Positions 55,410 to 63,643 of a DNA stretch of 64,000 nucleotides are shown in pieces. A program made the position numbers and the translations under genes. Each line of letters opens with the position of its first letter. The stretch's first letter is position 1. A model generated the notes under the pieces. It was not told the origin of the DNA, did not search any database, and was given only the letters and a program-made list of their open reading frames with translations. This stretch comes from Actinobacteria bacterium OV320. Lineage in GTDB: Bacteria; Actinomycetota; Actinomycetes; Streptomycetales; Streptomycetaceae. The DNA lies in assembly GCA_001298545.1 (NCBI GenBank), contig LJCX01000028.1, forward strand, positions 682,001-746,000, written 5' to 3'.

Positions 55410-55691
55410 ATGCTGGGACTGCTGGAACCGCTGACCGTCGCCCCGATGGTCCTCGTGGCGTTGCTGTGCCTGTGGGCGTTGCTCGACTGCGCCCGTACCC
55501 CCGGGGAGCGCGTCCGGTACGTGCCGAAACTGCTCTGGCTGCTCTTCCTGCTCAGCGCCCCGGTCGTCGGCGGCCTCGCCTGGGTGTACCTGGGCAAGCA
55601 CCCCGAGCCACGCGAAAGCTCGCAGACACGGCAAAGGGCCCGACTCATGGAGCCGGACCCTTCATCCAGAAGCGGTAGCGGAGGGATTTGA
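55410..55691 (+). CDS. PLDc_N-domain small membrane protein
   Basis: A 93-aa protein with two membrane helices: LTVAPMVLVALLCLWALLDC and KLLWLLFLLSAPVVGGLAWV, then YLGKHPEP. This is the N-terminal domain found alone or in cardiolipin synthases (PLDc_N). A strong GGAGG precedes ATG 55410. Its 3' end runs 19 bp into the tRNA-Ser gene on the opposite strand and over that gene's terminator. Confidence 0.82.
   Translation: MLGLLEPLTVAPMVLVALLCLWALLDCARTPGERVRYVPKLLWLLFLLSAPVVGGLAWVYLGKHPEPRESSQTRQRARLMEPDPSSRSGSGGI
55634..55662 (-). terminator. Terminator of tRNA-Ser(CGA)
   Basis: Stem AAGGGCCCGACTC / GAGCCGGACCCTT with G-U pairs and a 3-nt loop; on the minus strand the stem ends CCCTTT. Confidence 0.75.
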
Positions 55692-55757
55692 ACCCTCGGT
55701 GACTTGCGCCACACTCGCTTTCGAGGCGAGCTCCTTCGGCCGCTCGGACACGCTACC
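55673..55757 (-). tRNA. tRNA-Ser (anticodon CGA)
   Basis: An 85-nt serine tRNA: acceptor GGTAGCG/CGCTACC, anticodon loop CTCGAAA (CGA), long variable arm, T-arm GAGGG-TTCAAAT-CCCTC. CCA not encoded. Confidence 0.97.
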
Positions 55758-55812
55758 GAGGGAGACCTTACAGCAAGGCGGGCCCTGGTTTGAAATCGGT
55801 ATTCGGGGGCGG

Positions 55813-56244
55813 TCAGCGGTCGCGGAAGAACTCCGTGAGGAGCCCCGCGCACTCCTCGGCGAGGACTCCTTCGACGACCTCGGGGCGGTGGTTGAGCCGT
55901 CGGTCGCGGACGACGTCCCAGAGGGAGCCGACCGCGCCCGCCTTGTCGTCGCGGGCGCCGTAGACGACCCGGTCCACCCGGGACTGCACGAGCGCGCCCG
56001 CGCACATCGTGCACGGTTCGAGGGTCACGACGAGCGTGCAGCCGGACAGCCGCCACTCGCCCAGCGCGGCGGCCGCCCGCCGTACGGCGAGCACCTCCGC
56101 GTGGGCCGTCGGGTCGCCGCCGGCCTCCCGTTCGTTGTGGCCCCTGGCGAGGACGGTCGTACCGTCCGGAGCCAGCACGACGGCGCCGACCGGGACGTCT
56201 CCGTCCCGGGCGGCCAGCCGCGCCTCGTCCAGGGCGAGCCGCAT
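55813..56244 (-). CDS. tadA: tRNA adenosine(34) deaminase TadA
   Basis: A 143-aa zinc deaminase converting A34 to inosine in tRNA-Arg(ACG), which is also encoded in this window at 26549. The metal/catalytic motifs TAHAEV and PCTMCAGAL are complete, with GARDDKAGAVGS after them. The upstream frame has about 20 more residues but no good start, so ATG 56244 is used; the true start may be slightly further up. It follows its associated gene directly. Confidence 0.93.
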   Translation of the reverse strand: MRLALDEARLAARDGDVPVGAVVLAPDGTTVLARGHNEREAGGDPTAHAEVLAVRRAAAALGEWRLSGCTLVVTLEPCTMCAGALVQSRVDRVVYGARDDKAGAVGSLWDVVRDRRLNHRPEVVEGVLAEECAGLLTEFFRDR

Positions 56245-56294
56245 CGCGGCCCGCCAGCGGTCGCGTACGGGATCCGGCGCCGTTCGCGGTGCGG

Positions 56295-56849
56295 TCAGCG
56301 GACGGTCTCCAGGACCTCCGAGGCGCCCAGGGCGTCGGCGATCTCGGTGACCGCGTCCGAGGACAGCGACCTCAGCTCCTTCTCGCCGACGCCGAGGTCG
56401 TCGAGGATGCCGGCGTCGCCGACCGGACCGTGCGGTACGGCCTCGGCCGGGCTGCCGTTCACGACGCCGACGGCACCCTCGTCCTCGGTGTCGTCGTCCT
56501 CGTCCTCGTTCTCACCGTCCTCGGTGCCGTCGAGGTCGAGGGCGTCCAGGTCGTCGTCGTCACCCGGGTCCCTTCCGAGCAGTTCGTCGGTGAGCAGGAT
56601 CTCGCCGTACGAGCTGCGGGCGGCGGCGGCGGCGTCGGAGACGAAGATGCGAGGGTCCTCCTCGCCGTCGATGCGGACGACCCCGAACCAGGAGTCCTCC
56701 TGCTCGATCAGCACGAGCACCGTGTCGTCGTCGGGAGAGGCCTCCCGGGCCAGGTCGGCCAGATCCGACAGGGTCTCCACATCGTCGAGCTCTGTGTCGC
56801 TCGCTTCCCACCCGTCTTCGGTGCGCGCGAGCAGTGCGGCGAAGTACAC
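56295..56849 (-). CDS. tRNA adenosine deaminase-associated protein
   Basis: A 184-aa acidic protein always found beside tadA in Streptomyces. It starts VYFAALLARTEDGWEASDTE and has EQEDSWFGVVRIDGEEDPRI, then an Asp/Glu-rich disordered segment (DDDDLDALDLDG) and a C-terminal helix region. GTG 56849 has GGGAGA upstream. The function is unproven, but linkage suggests assisting TadA or tRNA quality control. Confidence 0.85.
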   Translation of the reverse strand: MYFAALLARTEDGWEASDTELDDVETLSDLADLAREASPDDDTVLVLIEQEDSWFGVVRIDGEEDPRIFVSDAAAAARSSYGEILLTDELLGRDPGDDDDLDALDLDGTEDGENEDEDDDTEDEGAVGVVNGSPAEAVPHGPVGDAGILDDLGVGEKELRSLSSDAVTEIADALGASEVLETVR

Positions 56850-57195
56850 CGTGACTCTCCCACTGGTCTTAGGCGTGCCGGTTGGGGGTCCCCCCGGCGG
56901 AGGTTGCGGGCGGAGAGAGCTCAGGCTCCGAGCCCCACCCACTCGGAATCGTGGCAGAAACAGAGCGTCCAGGGGACGTCTTCGGCTCCCTGTGTCCGGT
57001 GGTTTTGATCGCACGCCCACGCATACGTCCATGTGCACGTACACGAGACGTCCGTCGAGCGACTCACCGGTGCTCTCGTTGCCGCCAACAGCGGATCGTA
57101 CGCGGCTTTGCCATGCGCCCACGCACGCCCGCCCCACGTGACACCCGTGACGGTGGCGATCTTCCCCGTATGCCCCAAGTCCCGTACGGCCGCGG
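56850..57195. other. Intergenic region, no convincing gene
   Basis: 346 bp. A short hairpin GGGGGTCCCCCC is present near 56885-56897. A frame of 85 codons on the minus strand lacks a ribosome site and protein-like composition. It should hold the promoter of the tadA pair. Confidence 0.45.
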
Positions 57196-57399
57196 CTACC
57201 AGCGGAAGGTGCGCATGCGCATCGCGTGGCGCAGCCGGGCGGTCTTGGCGCGGCGCGGCTGGACCCGGTCGCGCAGTTCGCGGGCCTCGGCCAGCTCGCG
57301 CAGGAACCGGGCGCGGCGCCGTCGCCGCTCGGCGTCGGTCTCGTCCGGCCGCGCCTTCCGCGGCGAGTCGTTGTCGGGCAGGTTGGGCAGCTCAGGCAT
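57196..57399 (-). CDS. Small basic protein (67 aa)
   Basis: MPELPNLPDNDSPRKARPDE, followed by an Arg/Glu-rich helix (RRRRRARFLRELAEARELRDR) and C-terminus MRMRTFRW. ATG 57399 and GTG 57405 both follow GGAG. It is a conserved Streptomyces gene between the tadA pair and upp, in my recollection. No known function. Confidence 0.68.
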   Translation of the reverse strand: MPELPNLPDNDSPRKARPDETDAERRRRRARFLRELAEARELRDRVQPRRAKTARLRHAMRMRTFRW

Positions 57400-57553
57400 C
57401 AGCACACCACTCCGGGTACCCCGGTCCGTCTCCTTACCTTTCTCCCACTTTCCCTCCGACGGGGGGTTTGATGCCGGTCAACGGCCCAACCCGAGGCCAG
57501 CCGAGGGGGAGAGGTTCACTGTGAGTGGGGACGCCGGGCGGGTTCGGCCCGGT

Positions 57554-57559
57554 TACTGT
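57554..57559 (+). promoter_or_regulatory. -10 box of upp, probable leaderless start
   Basis: TACTGT seven bases before the upp ATG, preceded by TTCACT about 34 bp upstream. No ribosome site is visible, so the transcript probably starts at or next to the ATG. Confidence 0.5.
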
Positions 57560-57566
57560 TGTGGAC

Positions 57567-58202
57567 ATGCGTCTCCACGTCGTCGACCACCCTCTGGTCG
57601 CCCACAAGCTCACCACGCTGCGCGACCAGCGCACGGACTCCGCGACCTTCCGCCGGCTGGCCGACGAACTGGTCACCCTGCTCGCCTACGAGGCCACGCG
57701 TGATGTGCGCACCGAGCAGGTCGACATCAAGACGCCGGTCTCCCCGACCACCGGCGTGAAGCTTTCCCACCCGCGCCCGCTGGTCGTGCCGATCCTGCGC
57801 GCGGGTCTCGGCATGCTGGACGGCATGATGCGGCTGCTGCCGACCGCCGAGGTCGGCTTCATGGGCATGATCCGCAACGAGGAGACGCTCGAGGCGTCCA
57901 CGTACGCCACGCGTATGCCGGAGAACCTCCTCGGCCGCCAGGTGTACGTCCTGGACCCGATGCTGGCCACCGGCGGCACGCTGGTCGCCGCGATCCGCGA
58001 GCTGATCCGGCGCGGCGCCGACGACGTGACGGCCGTGGTGCTGCTCGCGGCCCCGGAGGGTGTGGAGCTCATGGAGCGCGAGCTCGCGGGCACCCCGGTC
58101 ACCGTCGTCACGGCGGCGATCGACGACCACCTCAACGAGCACGGTTACATCGTCCCGGGCCTGGGCGACGCGGGCGACCGGCTCTACGGCGCGGCCGAAT
58201 AA
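57567..58202 (+). CDS. upp: Uracil phosphoribosyltransferase
   Basis: A 211-aa pyrimidine-salvage enzyme making UMP from uracil and PRPP. The N-terminus is MRLHVVDHPLVAHKLTTLRD; PILRAGLGMLDG and the PRPP loop VLDPMLATGGT are intact, with the uracil-binding GYIVPGLGDAGDR near the end. A single-gene unit with a leaderless-type promoter and a perfect terminator at 58258. Confidence 0.96.
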   Translation: MRLHVVDHPLVAHKLTTLRDQRTDSATFRRLADELVTLLAYEATRDVRTEQVDIKTPVSPTTGVKLSHPRPLVVPILRAGLGMLDGMMRLLPTAEVGFMGMIRNEETLEASTYATRMPENLLGRQVYVLDPMLATGGTLVAAIRELIRRGADDVTAVVLLAAPEGVELMERELAGTPVTVVTAAIDDHLNEHGYIVPGLGDAGDRLYGAAE

Positions 58203-58257
58203 GCCGACACCCGACCGTCCGACCACCTGACTGCCAGGTGGCGGGTGGCGGGGCGGG

Positions 58258-58283
58258 AAGGGCTGCTGCTAGCAGCCCTTTTT
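58258..58283 (+). terminator. Rho-independent terminator of upp
   Basis: Perfect 10-bp stem AAGGGCTGCT/AGCAGCCCTT with loop GCT and TTT tail. It overlaps the last codons (Lys-Lys-Gly-Cys-stop) of the opposite LytR_C gene. Confidence 0.88.
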
Positions 58284-58928
58284 CGTGGACGCCGTCGGCT
58301 GCGGCGCGGCCAGGGCCGACAGCGCCTTGACCGAGGCCGTGGGGCTGGTCAGCGCCTTGAACTGGTTGCCGATGATCAGGTCGAGCGCCGTGCCCGCACG
58401 GGCCGCGTCGGTGCGGCGCTCGGCGGTGGTGAGCTGGGTGGCGAGCACCGGCAGCGAGGTGTTCAGCGAGGCCGCGGGGCCGAGCAGTATCCCGGTGCCG
58501 GTGACCTTCTTGTCGTACTGCTTGGTGGCGTTGCCCACCTCGCCGATCTTGAAGCCGCGTTTCTTCAGCTCGTCCGCGGTGGTCTTGGCGAGGCCGCTGC
58601 GGGTGGTGGCGTTGAAGACGTTCACGGTGATCTGCGCGGGCTTGGGCGCCGCGCCGACCACGGCGGCGGCTGCGGACGCGGAGGCCGCGGGGCTCGCCTT
58701 GGTCGCCTTCGTCGAGCAGCCGACTCCGGCAGCCGTGGCCGTGCCTCCACCGCCCGTGAAGACGTCGATGAGCTGGAGGGTGCCCCAGCCGGCCACGCCG
58801 AGCACGGCGCCGCAGGCGACGACCACCACGACCAGCCTGCCGCGTCGTCGGTGGGGGCGCATGCGGGGGTATTTGTCCCCCGTGATCCGGTACTTGCCGC
58901 CCATGCCGGGGGGAGTCAGCATGCTCAT
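58269..58928 (-). CDS. LytR C-terminal-domain (LytR_C) membrane protein
   Basis: A 219-aa protein: cytoplasmic start with GGKYRITGDKYPRMRPHRR, one membrane helix (about 30-53, LVVVVVACGAVLGVAGWGTL), and an extracytoplasmic LytR_C domain (about 95-190, ITVNVFNATTRSGLAKTTAD, LKKRGFKIGEVGNA). Such domains sit in the cell wall and may bind wall polymers. ATG 58928 has a TACGCT -10-like box close upstream and no ribosome site, so it may be leaderless. It ends in a Cys next to the upp terminator. Confidence 0.87.
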   Translation of the reverse strand: MSMLTPPGMGGKYRITGDKYPRMRPHRRRGRLVVVVVACGAVLGVAGWGTLQLIDVFTGGGGTATAAGVGCSTKATKASPAASASAAAAVVGAAPKPAQITVNVFNATTRSGLAKTTADELKKRGFKIGEVGNATKQYDKKVTGTGILLGPAASLNTSLPVLATQLTTAERRTDAARAGTALDLIIGNQFKALTSPTASVKALSALAAPQPTASTKKGC

Positions 58929-59083
58929 GGGCGCAGCGTAGTGCGCCCGGGCGGCCGTGACGAATAAACGATCATCCGACACCGCTCGAGGCGCGGGAAA
59001 GCACCCGAAAGGGTCAACCCGAAGGGTCGGCCAGGGCCGGGGCGGGGTTCTGACAGGGCCCCTGGCGGGGCTCCTGGCCGGGG

Positions 59084-59380
59084 TCAGTCCAGCTCGAGGA
59101 CGCGCGCGTGCAGTACCTGTCGCTGCTGGAGTGCCGCCCGCACCGCGCGGTGCAGCCCGTCCTCCAGGTACAGGTCGCCCTGCCACTTCACGACGTGCGC
59201 GAAGAGGTCGCCGTAGAACGTGGAGTCCTCCGCGAGCAGGGTTTCCAGGTCGAGCTGCTGCTTGGTGGTCACCAGCTGATCGAGGCGGACCGGGCGCGGC
59301 GCGACGTCCGCCCACTGCCGGGTGCTTTCCCGGCCGTGGTCGGGGTACGGCCGGCCGTTTCCGATGCGCTTGAAGATCAC
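59084..59380 (-). CDS. Conserved small protein with ParB-like motif (often annotated VapB)
   Basis: A 98-aa protein starting MIFKRIGNGRPYPDHGREST. It has ADVAPRPVRLDQLVTTKQQL and ends with WQGDLYLEDGLHRAVRAALQ. The last part (DGLHR) looks like the ParB/sulfiredoxin nucleotide-binding motif, in agreement with a PxxVRLDQL start. Databases tend to call this family a VapB-type antitoxin, but no toxin gene is adjacent. Divergent from the DUF853 gene; 105 bp separate them. Confidence 0.75.
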   Translation of the reverse strand: MIFKRIGNGRPYPDHGRESTRQWADVAPRPVRLDQLVTTKQQLDLETLLAEDSTFYGDLFAHVVKWQGDLYLEDGLHRAVRAALQQRQVLHARVLELD

Positions 59381-59485
59381 ACGGAAAGCCTACCGGTCCA
59401 GACGTTCCGGGCGCAGCCATGGAGACGGAGTGCGACGCTGGAAAAGACGTGATGAACGGGGGTAAAACGGAACGAGGGTCTGTCG

Positions 59486-61123
59486 ATGAGTGAGCCGACG
59501 AGCGCCACTGACATCGCCGCCGGGTACGCCTTCGCCGGGCCCGCCCTCGACCTGGGCGCGCTGCTGTGGGACGGGAAGTGTCTGCCCGAGGCCCCCGTCC
59601 GCATCCCCCTTCCCATGTTGAACAGGCACGGACTGGTCGCGGGTGCCACCGGCACCGGAAAGACCAAGACGCTCCAGCTGATCGCCGAGCAGCTCTCGGC
59701 GCAGGGCGTGCCGGTCTTCCTCGCCGACGTCAAGGGCGATCTGTCCGGGGTGTCGGCCCCGGGAGCGGTGAACGACCGGGTGCGGGGGCGGGCGGCGGAA
59801 GTCGGCCAGAAATGGACGGCGACCGGCTTTCCGGCCGAGTTCTACGCGCTCGGCGGCCTCGGCCACGGCATCCCGCTGCGGGCCACGATCACCAGCTTCG
59901 GCCCGGTGCTGCTCGCCAAGGTGCTCCAGCTCAACCGCACCCAGGAGCAGTCCCTCGGCCTGATCTTCCACTACGCCGACCAGAAGGGCCTGGAGCTGCT
60001 CGATCTCAAGGACCTCCGGTCGGTCGTCGCCTTCCTGACCTCGGACGAGGGCAAGGCCGAGCTGAAGGGCATCGGCGGTCTTTCGACGGCCACGGCCGGG
60101 GTGATCCTGCGCTCCCTGACGGCCTTCGAGGCCCAGGGCATGGCGAGCTTCTTCGGCGAGCCGGAGTTCGACACGGCCGAGTTCCTGCGCACGGCCTCCG
60201 ACGGCCGCGGTGTCGTCTCGGTCCTGGAACTGCCCGCCGTCCAGGAGAAGCCGCAGCTCTTCTCGACGTTCCTGATGTGGCTGCTGGCCGATCTCTTCCA
60301 CGACCTGCCCGAGATCGGCGACGCCGACAGGCCGAGGCTCGTCTTCTTCTTCGACGAGGCGCACCTGCTCTTCAACGACGCCTCGAAGGCGTTCCTCGAC
60401 TCCATCACGCAGACCGTCCGGCTGATTCGCTCAAAAGGGGTCGGCGTGTTCTTCGTCACGCAGACCCCGAAGGACGTGCCCGGTGACGTCCTTGCCCAGC
60501 TCGGCAACCGGGTCCAGCACGCCCTGCGGGCCTTCACGCCGGACGACCAGAAGGCCCTCAAGGCCACGGTGAAGACGTTCCCGAACTCCTCCTACGACCT
60601 GGAGGAGCTGCTCACCGGGCTCGGTACCGGCGAGGCCGTCGTGACCGTCCTCAGCGAGCGGGGCGCCCCGACGCCGGTGGCCGCGACCCGGCTGCGTGCC
60701 CCCGAGTCGCTGATGGGGCCGGTCGACGGCCCTGCCCTCGACCGGTCGGTGCGGCAGTCCCCGCTGTACGAGCGGTATGCACAGGCTGTGGACAGAGAAT
60801 CCGCGTTCGAGAAGCTGGCGGCCCGGCCCGCCGGGCAACCGGAGCCACCGCGCGGGACGCAGAACACGCGAGGGACGGGGGAGACGAAGAGGGCGAAGGA
60901 AGCGCGGGAGTCGGAGGAAGCGCGGGAGTCGGAGGAAGCGGGGGAAGCGCGGGAAGTCCGGGGAGCGAAGGAGTCCAGGTCCCGGGAGCCCGAGGAGGAT
61001 CGATCCGTCGTCGAGCAGGTCGTCGGCAGCGGCATGTTCAAGTCGCTGGCCCGATCCGTCGGCACGCAGATCGGCCGCGAGATCACCCGCTCGCTCTTCG
61101 GCACGGCCCGGCGGAGGCGGTAG
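59486..61123 (+). CDS. HerA-like ATPase, DUF853 family
   Basis: A 545-aa P-loop ATPase. Walker A is GATGTGKTKT (near residue 52), Walker B LVFFFDEAHLLF (about 289-300), and downstream sensor motifs VFFVTQTPKDVP and GNRVQHALRAFTP fit HerA/FtsK-type motors. A charged linker (about 450-505) has RESEEA repeats; the last 40 residues (GSGMFKSLARSVGTQIGREI) are a conserved C-terminal helix. The role is unknown; DNA or protein translocation is a class-based guess. Confidence 0.9.
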   Translation: MSEPTSATDIAAGYAFAGPALDLGALLWDGKCLPEAPVRIPLPMLNRHGLVAGATGTGKTKTLQLIAEQLSAQGVPVFLADVKGDLSGVSAPGAVNDRVRGRAAEVGQKWTATGFPAEFYALGGLGHGIPLRATITSFGPVLLAKVLQLNRTQEQSLGLIFHYADQKGLELLDLKDLRSVVAFLTSDEGKAELKGIGGLSTATAGVILRSLTAFEAQGMASFFGEPEFDTAEFLRTASDGRGVVSVLELPAVQEKPQLFSTFLMWLLADLFHDLPEIGDADRPRLVFFFDEAHLLFNDASKAFLDSITQTVRLIRSKGVGVFFVTQTPKDVPGDVLAQLGNRVQHALRAFTPDDQKALKATVKTFPNSSYDLEELLTGLGTGEAVVTVLSERGAPTPVAATRLRAPESLMGPVDGPALDRSVRQSPLYERYAQAVDRESAFEKLAARPAGQPEPPRGTQNTRGTGETKRAKEARESEEARESEEAGEAREVRGAKESRSREPEEDRSVVEQVVGSGMFKSLARSVGTQIGREITRSLFGTARRRR

Positions 61124-61142
61124 TCCCGCCTCCGCCGACCGG

Positions 61143-61265
61143 TCAGCGGTCCCGGTGCTCCGGGGACTGCTGCGGTTTCGCTTCCTTCACCTGCGGTTTC
61201 TGCGTATTGCGCGCGGCCTCCGCGCGCAGCAGTGCGCGCAGGATCGCGTACGGGTCTGTGGGCAT
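61143..61265 (-). CDS. Small basic protein (40 aa)
   Basis: MPTDPYAILRALLRAEAARN followed by a Lys/Gln-rich tail (TQKPQVKEAKPQQSPEHRDR). Start ATG 61265 has GAGGGAAAGAGTC upstream. It lies just after the DUF853 gene in the opposite direction. Small conserved proteins with this start occur in Streptomyces, in my recollection. Confidence 0.6.
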   Translation of the reverse strand: MPTDPYAILRALLRAEAARNTQKPQVKEAKPQQSPEHRDR

Positions 61266-61329
61266 GACTCTTTCCCTCGCATGTTCCTTGCGTGAGCGTG
61301 ATCGCCGACGGGCCTGGGAACGGCGTCCG

Positions 61330-61641
61330 TCAGCAGCGCAGGACCACGGTGCGCAGGGCGTGCAGGGCGTACGACGGCCGGTGCGGCGCGGGGCGCGGCG
61401 GGTCCGCGGGGACACCGGGCGTCGGGGCCGGGAGGGCGGCGGGGCGCGGCGGGGCGGCGGGGCGGTGCGCGCAGGGGGCCGGTCGCAGCGCCGTGTCGAG
61501 GACGTCGTACTCGGCGAGCTCGGCGGCGGCGACGGGTGCCGCCGAGACCTCGGCGGCCGCGCCCGGCACCAGCAGGGCGAGCAGCAGCGCGAGCGTCCGC
61601 AGCCAGGTGCGGCTGCGGGGGAGGCGTGCTGCGGGGCTCAT
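61330..61641 (-). CDS. Small exported Pro/Ala-rich protein
   Basis: A 103-aa protein with a signal peptide (SRTWLRTLALLLALLVPGAA), then a Pro/Arg/Ala-rich mature region and a final Cys (TVVLRC). GGGAGATG precedes the ATG. Composition beyond residue 50 is close to that of the repeats nearby, so only the secretion signal is well supported. Confidence 0.55.
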   Translation of the reverse strand: MSPAARLPRSRTWLRTLALLLALLVPGAAAEVSAAPVAAAELAEYDVLDTALRPAPCAHRPAAPPRPAALPAPTPGVPADPPRPAPHRPSYALHALRTVVLRC

Positions 61642-61759
61642 GAGAGGTCATCTCCCCGCGACACGCCCTGGGTTCAGCATGCCGGGGGTCGGATCCGCCC
61701 GTTCGGCGGACAACCGCCTCACACGGAGCGACACCTGGCGGACCACCCGACCGGGCCAC

Positions 61760-62170
61760 CCGCCCTGTTCCGCCGGCCTGGGCGGGTGACCCGGCTTGTT
61801 CCGCCGCCCTGGGCGGGTGACCCGGCTTGTTCCGCCGCCCTGGGCGACCCCCTCGGACGCCCTCCCGGGCGGGTGAGGCCGGCTTGTTCCGCCGCCTCGG
61901 GTGGGTGCCCCGGACGCTGCCCGGGCGGGTGAGGCCGGCCTGTTCCGTCGGCCTGGGAGGTGACCCGGCCTGTTTCGCCTCCCGGGTGGGCAACCCGGCC
62001 TGTTTCGCCGGCCCCGGGTGGGCAACCCGGCCTGTCCCGCCGTCCCGGCCTGCCCCACCGTCCCGGGCGGCACCGCCGACACGGCCTGTCCCGCCGACCC
62101 GGGCGGCACCGCCGACCTGGCCTACCCCGCCGTCCCGGTGGCACTGCCGTCCCGGGCGGTACCCGGCCTG
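61760..62170. repeat. Tandem-repeat locus of about 11 units of roughly 30 bp
   Basis: Units such as CTTGTTCCGCCGCCCTGGGC (then GGGTGACCCGG) are repeated about 11 times with growing divergence to the right, several carrying insertions of about 25 bp. The core is C(C/T)TGTTCCGCC ... GGGTGACCCGG. There is no spacer-repeat structure of a CRISPR. The frame through it on the minus strand has only low-complexity protein and is not called a gene. It sits between two minus-strand genes. Confidence 0.85.
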
Positions 62171-62176
62171 GGCGCG

Positions 62177-62797
62177 CTACTTCTGCGCGGGCTTGTCCGT
62201 CCTGTTCGCCTTCTCCGCCTTGGCCGCCTTGGCCGCCGCCTTCATCTCCTGCTTGTGGGCCCGTACCTTCGTCAGCGACTCCGGGCCGGTGATGTCGGCG
62301 ACGGAGCGGAAGGACTTCGGTTCGCCGTAGGCGCCGGCCGCCTCGCGCCAGCCCGTGGGGCGGACGCCGAGTTGCTTGCCCAGCAGGGCGAGGAAGATCT
62401 GCGCCTTCTGGCTGCCGAAGCCGGGCAGTTCCTGGAGCCGTCCGAGCAGCTCCTTACCGCTGCTCACGTCCTTCCAGACGGCGCCGGCGTCCCCGTCGTA
62501 GTGCTCGACGAGGTACTGGCAGAGCTGCTGGACGCGCTTGGCCATGGACCCGGGGTAGCGGTGCACGGCCGGCTTCTCGGAGAGCAGTGCGGCGAAGGCC
62601 TCCGGGTCCTGGGCGGCGATGTCGTGCGCGTCCAGGTCGTCGGCGCCGAGCCGGTCGGCGATCGTCCAGGGTCCCTTGAACGCCCACTCCATCGGAACCT
62701 GCTGGTCCAGCAGCATCCCGACCAGCGCGGCGAGCGGGGACCGCCCGAGGAGCTCGTCGGCCTCGGGGTCCTGGGAGAGGTGAAGGGTGACGTCCAT
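62177..62797 (-). CDS. HhH-GPD-type base-excision DNA repair protein
   Basis: A 206-aa helix-hairpin-helix glycosylase-like protein. Landmarks: LVGMLLDQQVPMEWAFKGPW near residues 25-45, the HhH LQELPGFGSQKAQIFLALL (about 130-148), and a Lys/Ala-rich tail. The Lys in GSQKAQ is at the usual catalytic lysine position, but the conserved GPD Asp is not obvious. It probably removes damaged bases. Its stop is 6 bp from the tandem-repeat locus. Confidence 0.87.
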   Translation of the reverse strand: MDVTLHLSQDPEADELLGRSPLAALVGMLLDQQVPMEWAFKGPWTIADRLGADDLDAHDIAAQDPEAFAALLSEKPAVHRYPGSMAKRVQQLCQYLVEHYDGDAGAVWKDVSSGKELLGRLQELPGFGSQKAQIFLALLGKQLGVRPTGWREAAGAYGEPKSFRSVADITGPESLTKVRAHKQEMKAAAKAAKAEKANRTDKPAQK

Positions 62798-62821
62798 GCG
62801 TCGATGATCCCGCCTGGGCCG

Positions 62822-63565
62822 TCAGCTCGCGCGCCAGTACCCCAGCGCGTGCAGCCGCTCCTTGGGGAGGCCCAGTTCCTTGCGCAGGTAGGCCGACAGT
62901 GTCCTGGTGGTGCGGGTGTCGCAGGCGATCCAGACGTAGGGGTCGGGGGTGGCCGTCAGCAGGGCGGGCAGCTCGGCCTTCACCCGCTCGACGAGGTGGG
63001 CGCCCGAGTCCACCCGGGGCACGTGCCGTATGTCGTGGCGTGCGGGGTCGGTCCGGAAGGGGAGGCCGTCCGTACCGTCGGGCGAGCCCTCGAACCACAC
63101 GGTCGCCGGGGCGGCGCCGAGTGCCCCCTCGCCCTCGCCGAGCAGGGAATTGATGGCGGGCAGGGAGGCCGGGTCGCCGATCACGAGGACGTGTGAGGGG
63201 GCCGGGGCGGGCGCTTCGAAGCCGGTGCCCTGGACGGTCGCCTCGATGGTGTCGCCGGGCTTCGCCGCCCGTGCCCAGTCGCTGGCCGCGCCCTCGTGCA
63301 GCGCGAACTCCAGGGCGAAGGTGCCGGCCGCCGGGTCGGGGTCGACCAGGGTGTAGGCCCGCTGGTGCGGCCGGCCCGCGTTCTCGAACCAGAGCCGGAT
63401 CCAGATCGTCGGGTGGACGCCGGTGGTGGCGAGCAGCCCGCCGTCCGAGAGGCGCAGCCTGCGGTACTCGCCGGTGACCTCCTCCACGCCGGTGACCGTG
63501 AGCGTGAAGTCCTTCGCACGCATCAGTCTGAGGACCGTGCCCTCCCAGCCCCGCCCCTGCGCCAT
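62822..63565 (-). CDS. Siderophore-interacting protein (FAD-dependent ferric reductase)
   Basis: A 247-aa SIP-family reductase releasing iron from ferric siderophores. Visible are the FAD motif RPHQRAYTLVDPDP, the NAD-side VLVIGDPASLPAI, and VWIACDTRTTRTLSAYLRKE (landmark) near the end. ATG 63565 has GGTGGAGAAGCC upstream. An iron box 40 bp upstream implies DmdR1/IdeR-type repression by iron. Confidence 0.93.
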   Translation of the reverse strand: MAQGRGWEGTVLRLMRAKDFTLTVTGVEEVTGEYRRLRLSDGGLLATTGVHPTIWIRLWFENAGRPHQRAYTLVDPDPAAGTFALEFALHEGAASDWARAAKPGDTIEATVQGTGFEAPAPAPSHVLVIGDPASLPAINSLLGEGEGALGAAPATVWFEGSPDGTDGLPFRTDPARHDIRHVPRVDSGAHLVERVKAELPALLTATPDPYVWIACDTRTTRTLSAYLRKELGLPKERLHALGYWRAS

Positions 63566-63605
63566 GGCTTCTCCACCCCTCGCGTACGATTTCGGCACCA
63601 CATAC

Positions 63606-63624
63606 TTAGGCAAGCCTAACCTAA
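63606..63624. promoter_or_regulatory. Iron box (DmdR1/IdeR-type operator)
   Basis: On the minus strand TTAGGTTAGGCTTGCCTAA, a 19-bp imperfect palindrome matching the actinobacterial iron-box consensus TTAGGTTAGGCTNNCCTAA at all but the variable centre. It lies between the divergent SIP and penicillin-acylase genes and can control both. Confidence 0.88.
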
Positions 63625-63643
63625 AGCAAAGAAGGGTCAGAGG

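Noticed and set aside
56921..57178. 85-codon minus-strand frame in the gap upstream of the tadA pair
   Set aside because: No ribosome site, odd Cys/Trp-rich composition and no resemblance to a known protein.
61648..62109. 153-codon minus-strand frame through the repeat locus
   Set aside because: The predicted protein only mirrors the DNA repeat (Gly/Arg/Pro units) and no ribosome site was found.
61760..62170. CRISPR array
   Set aside because: The units are directly adjacent and diverge gradually; there are no unique spacers of constant length and no cas genes.
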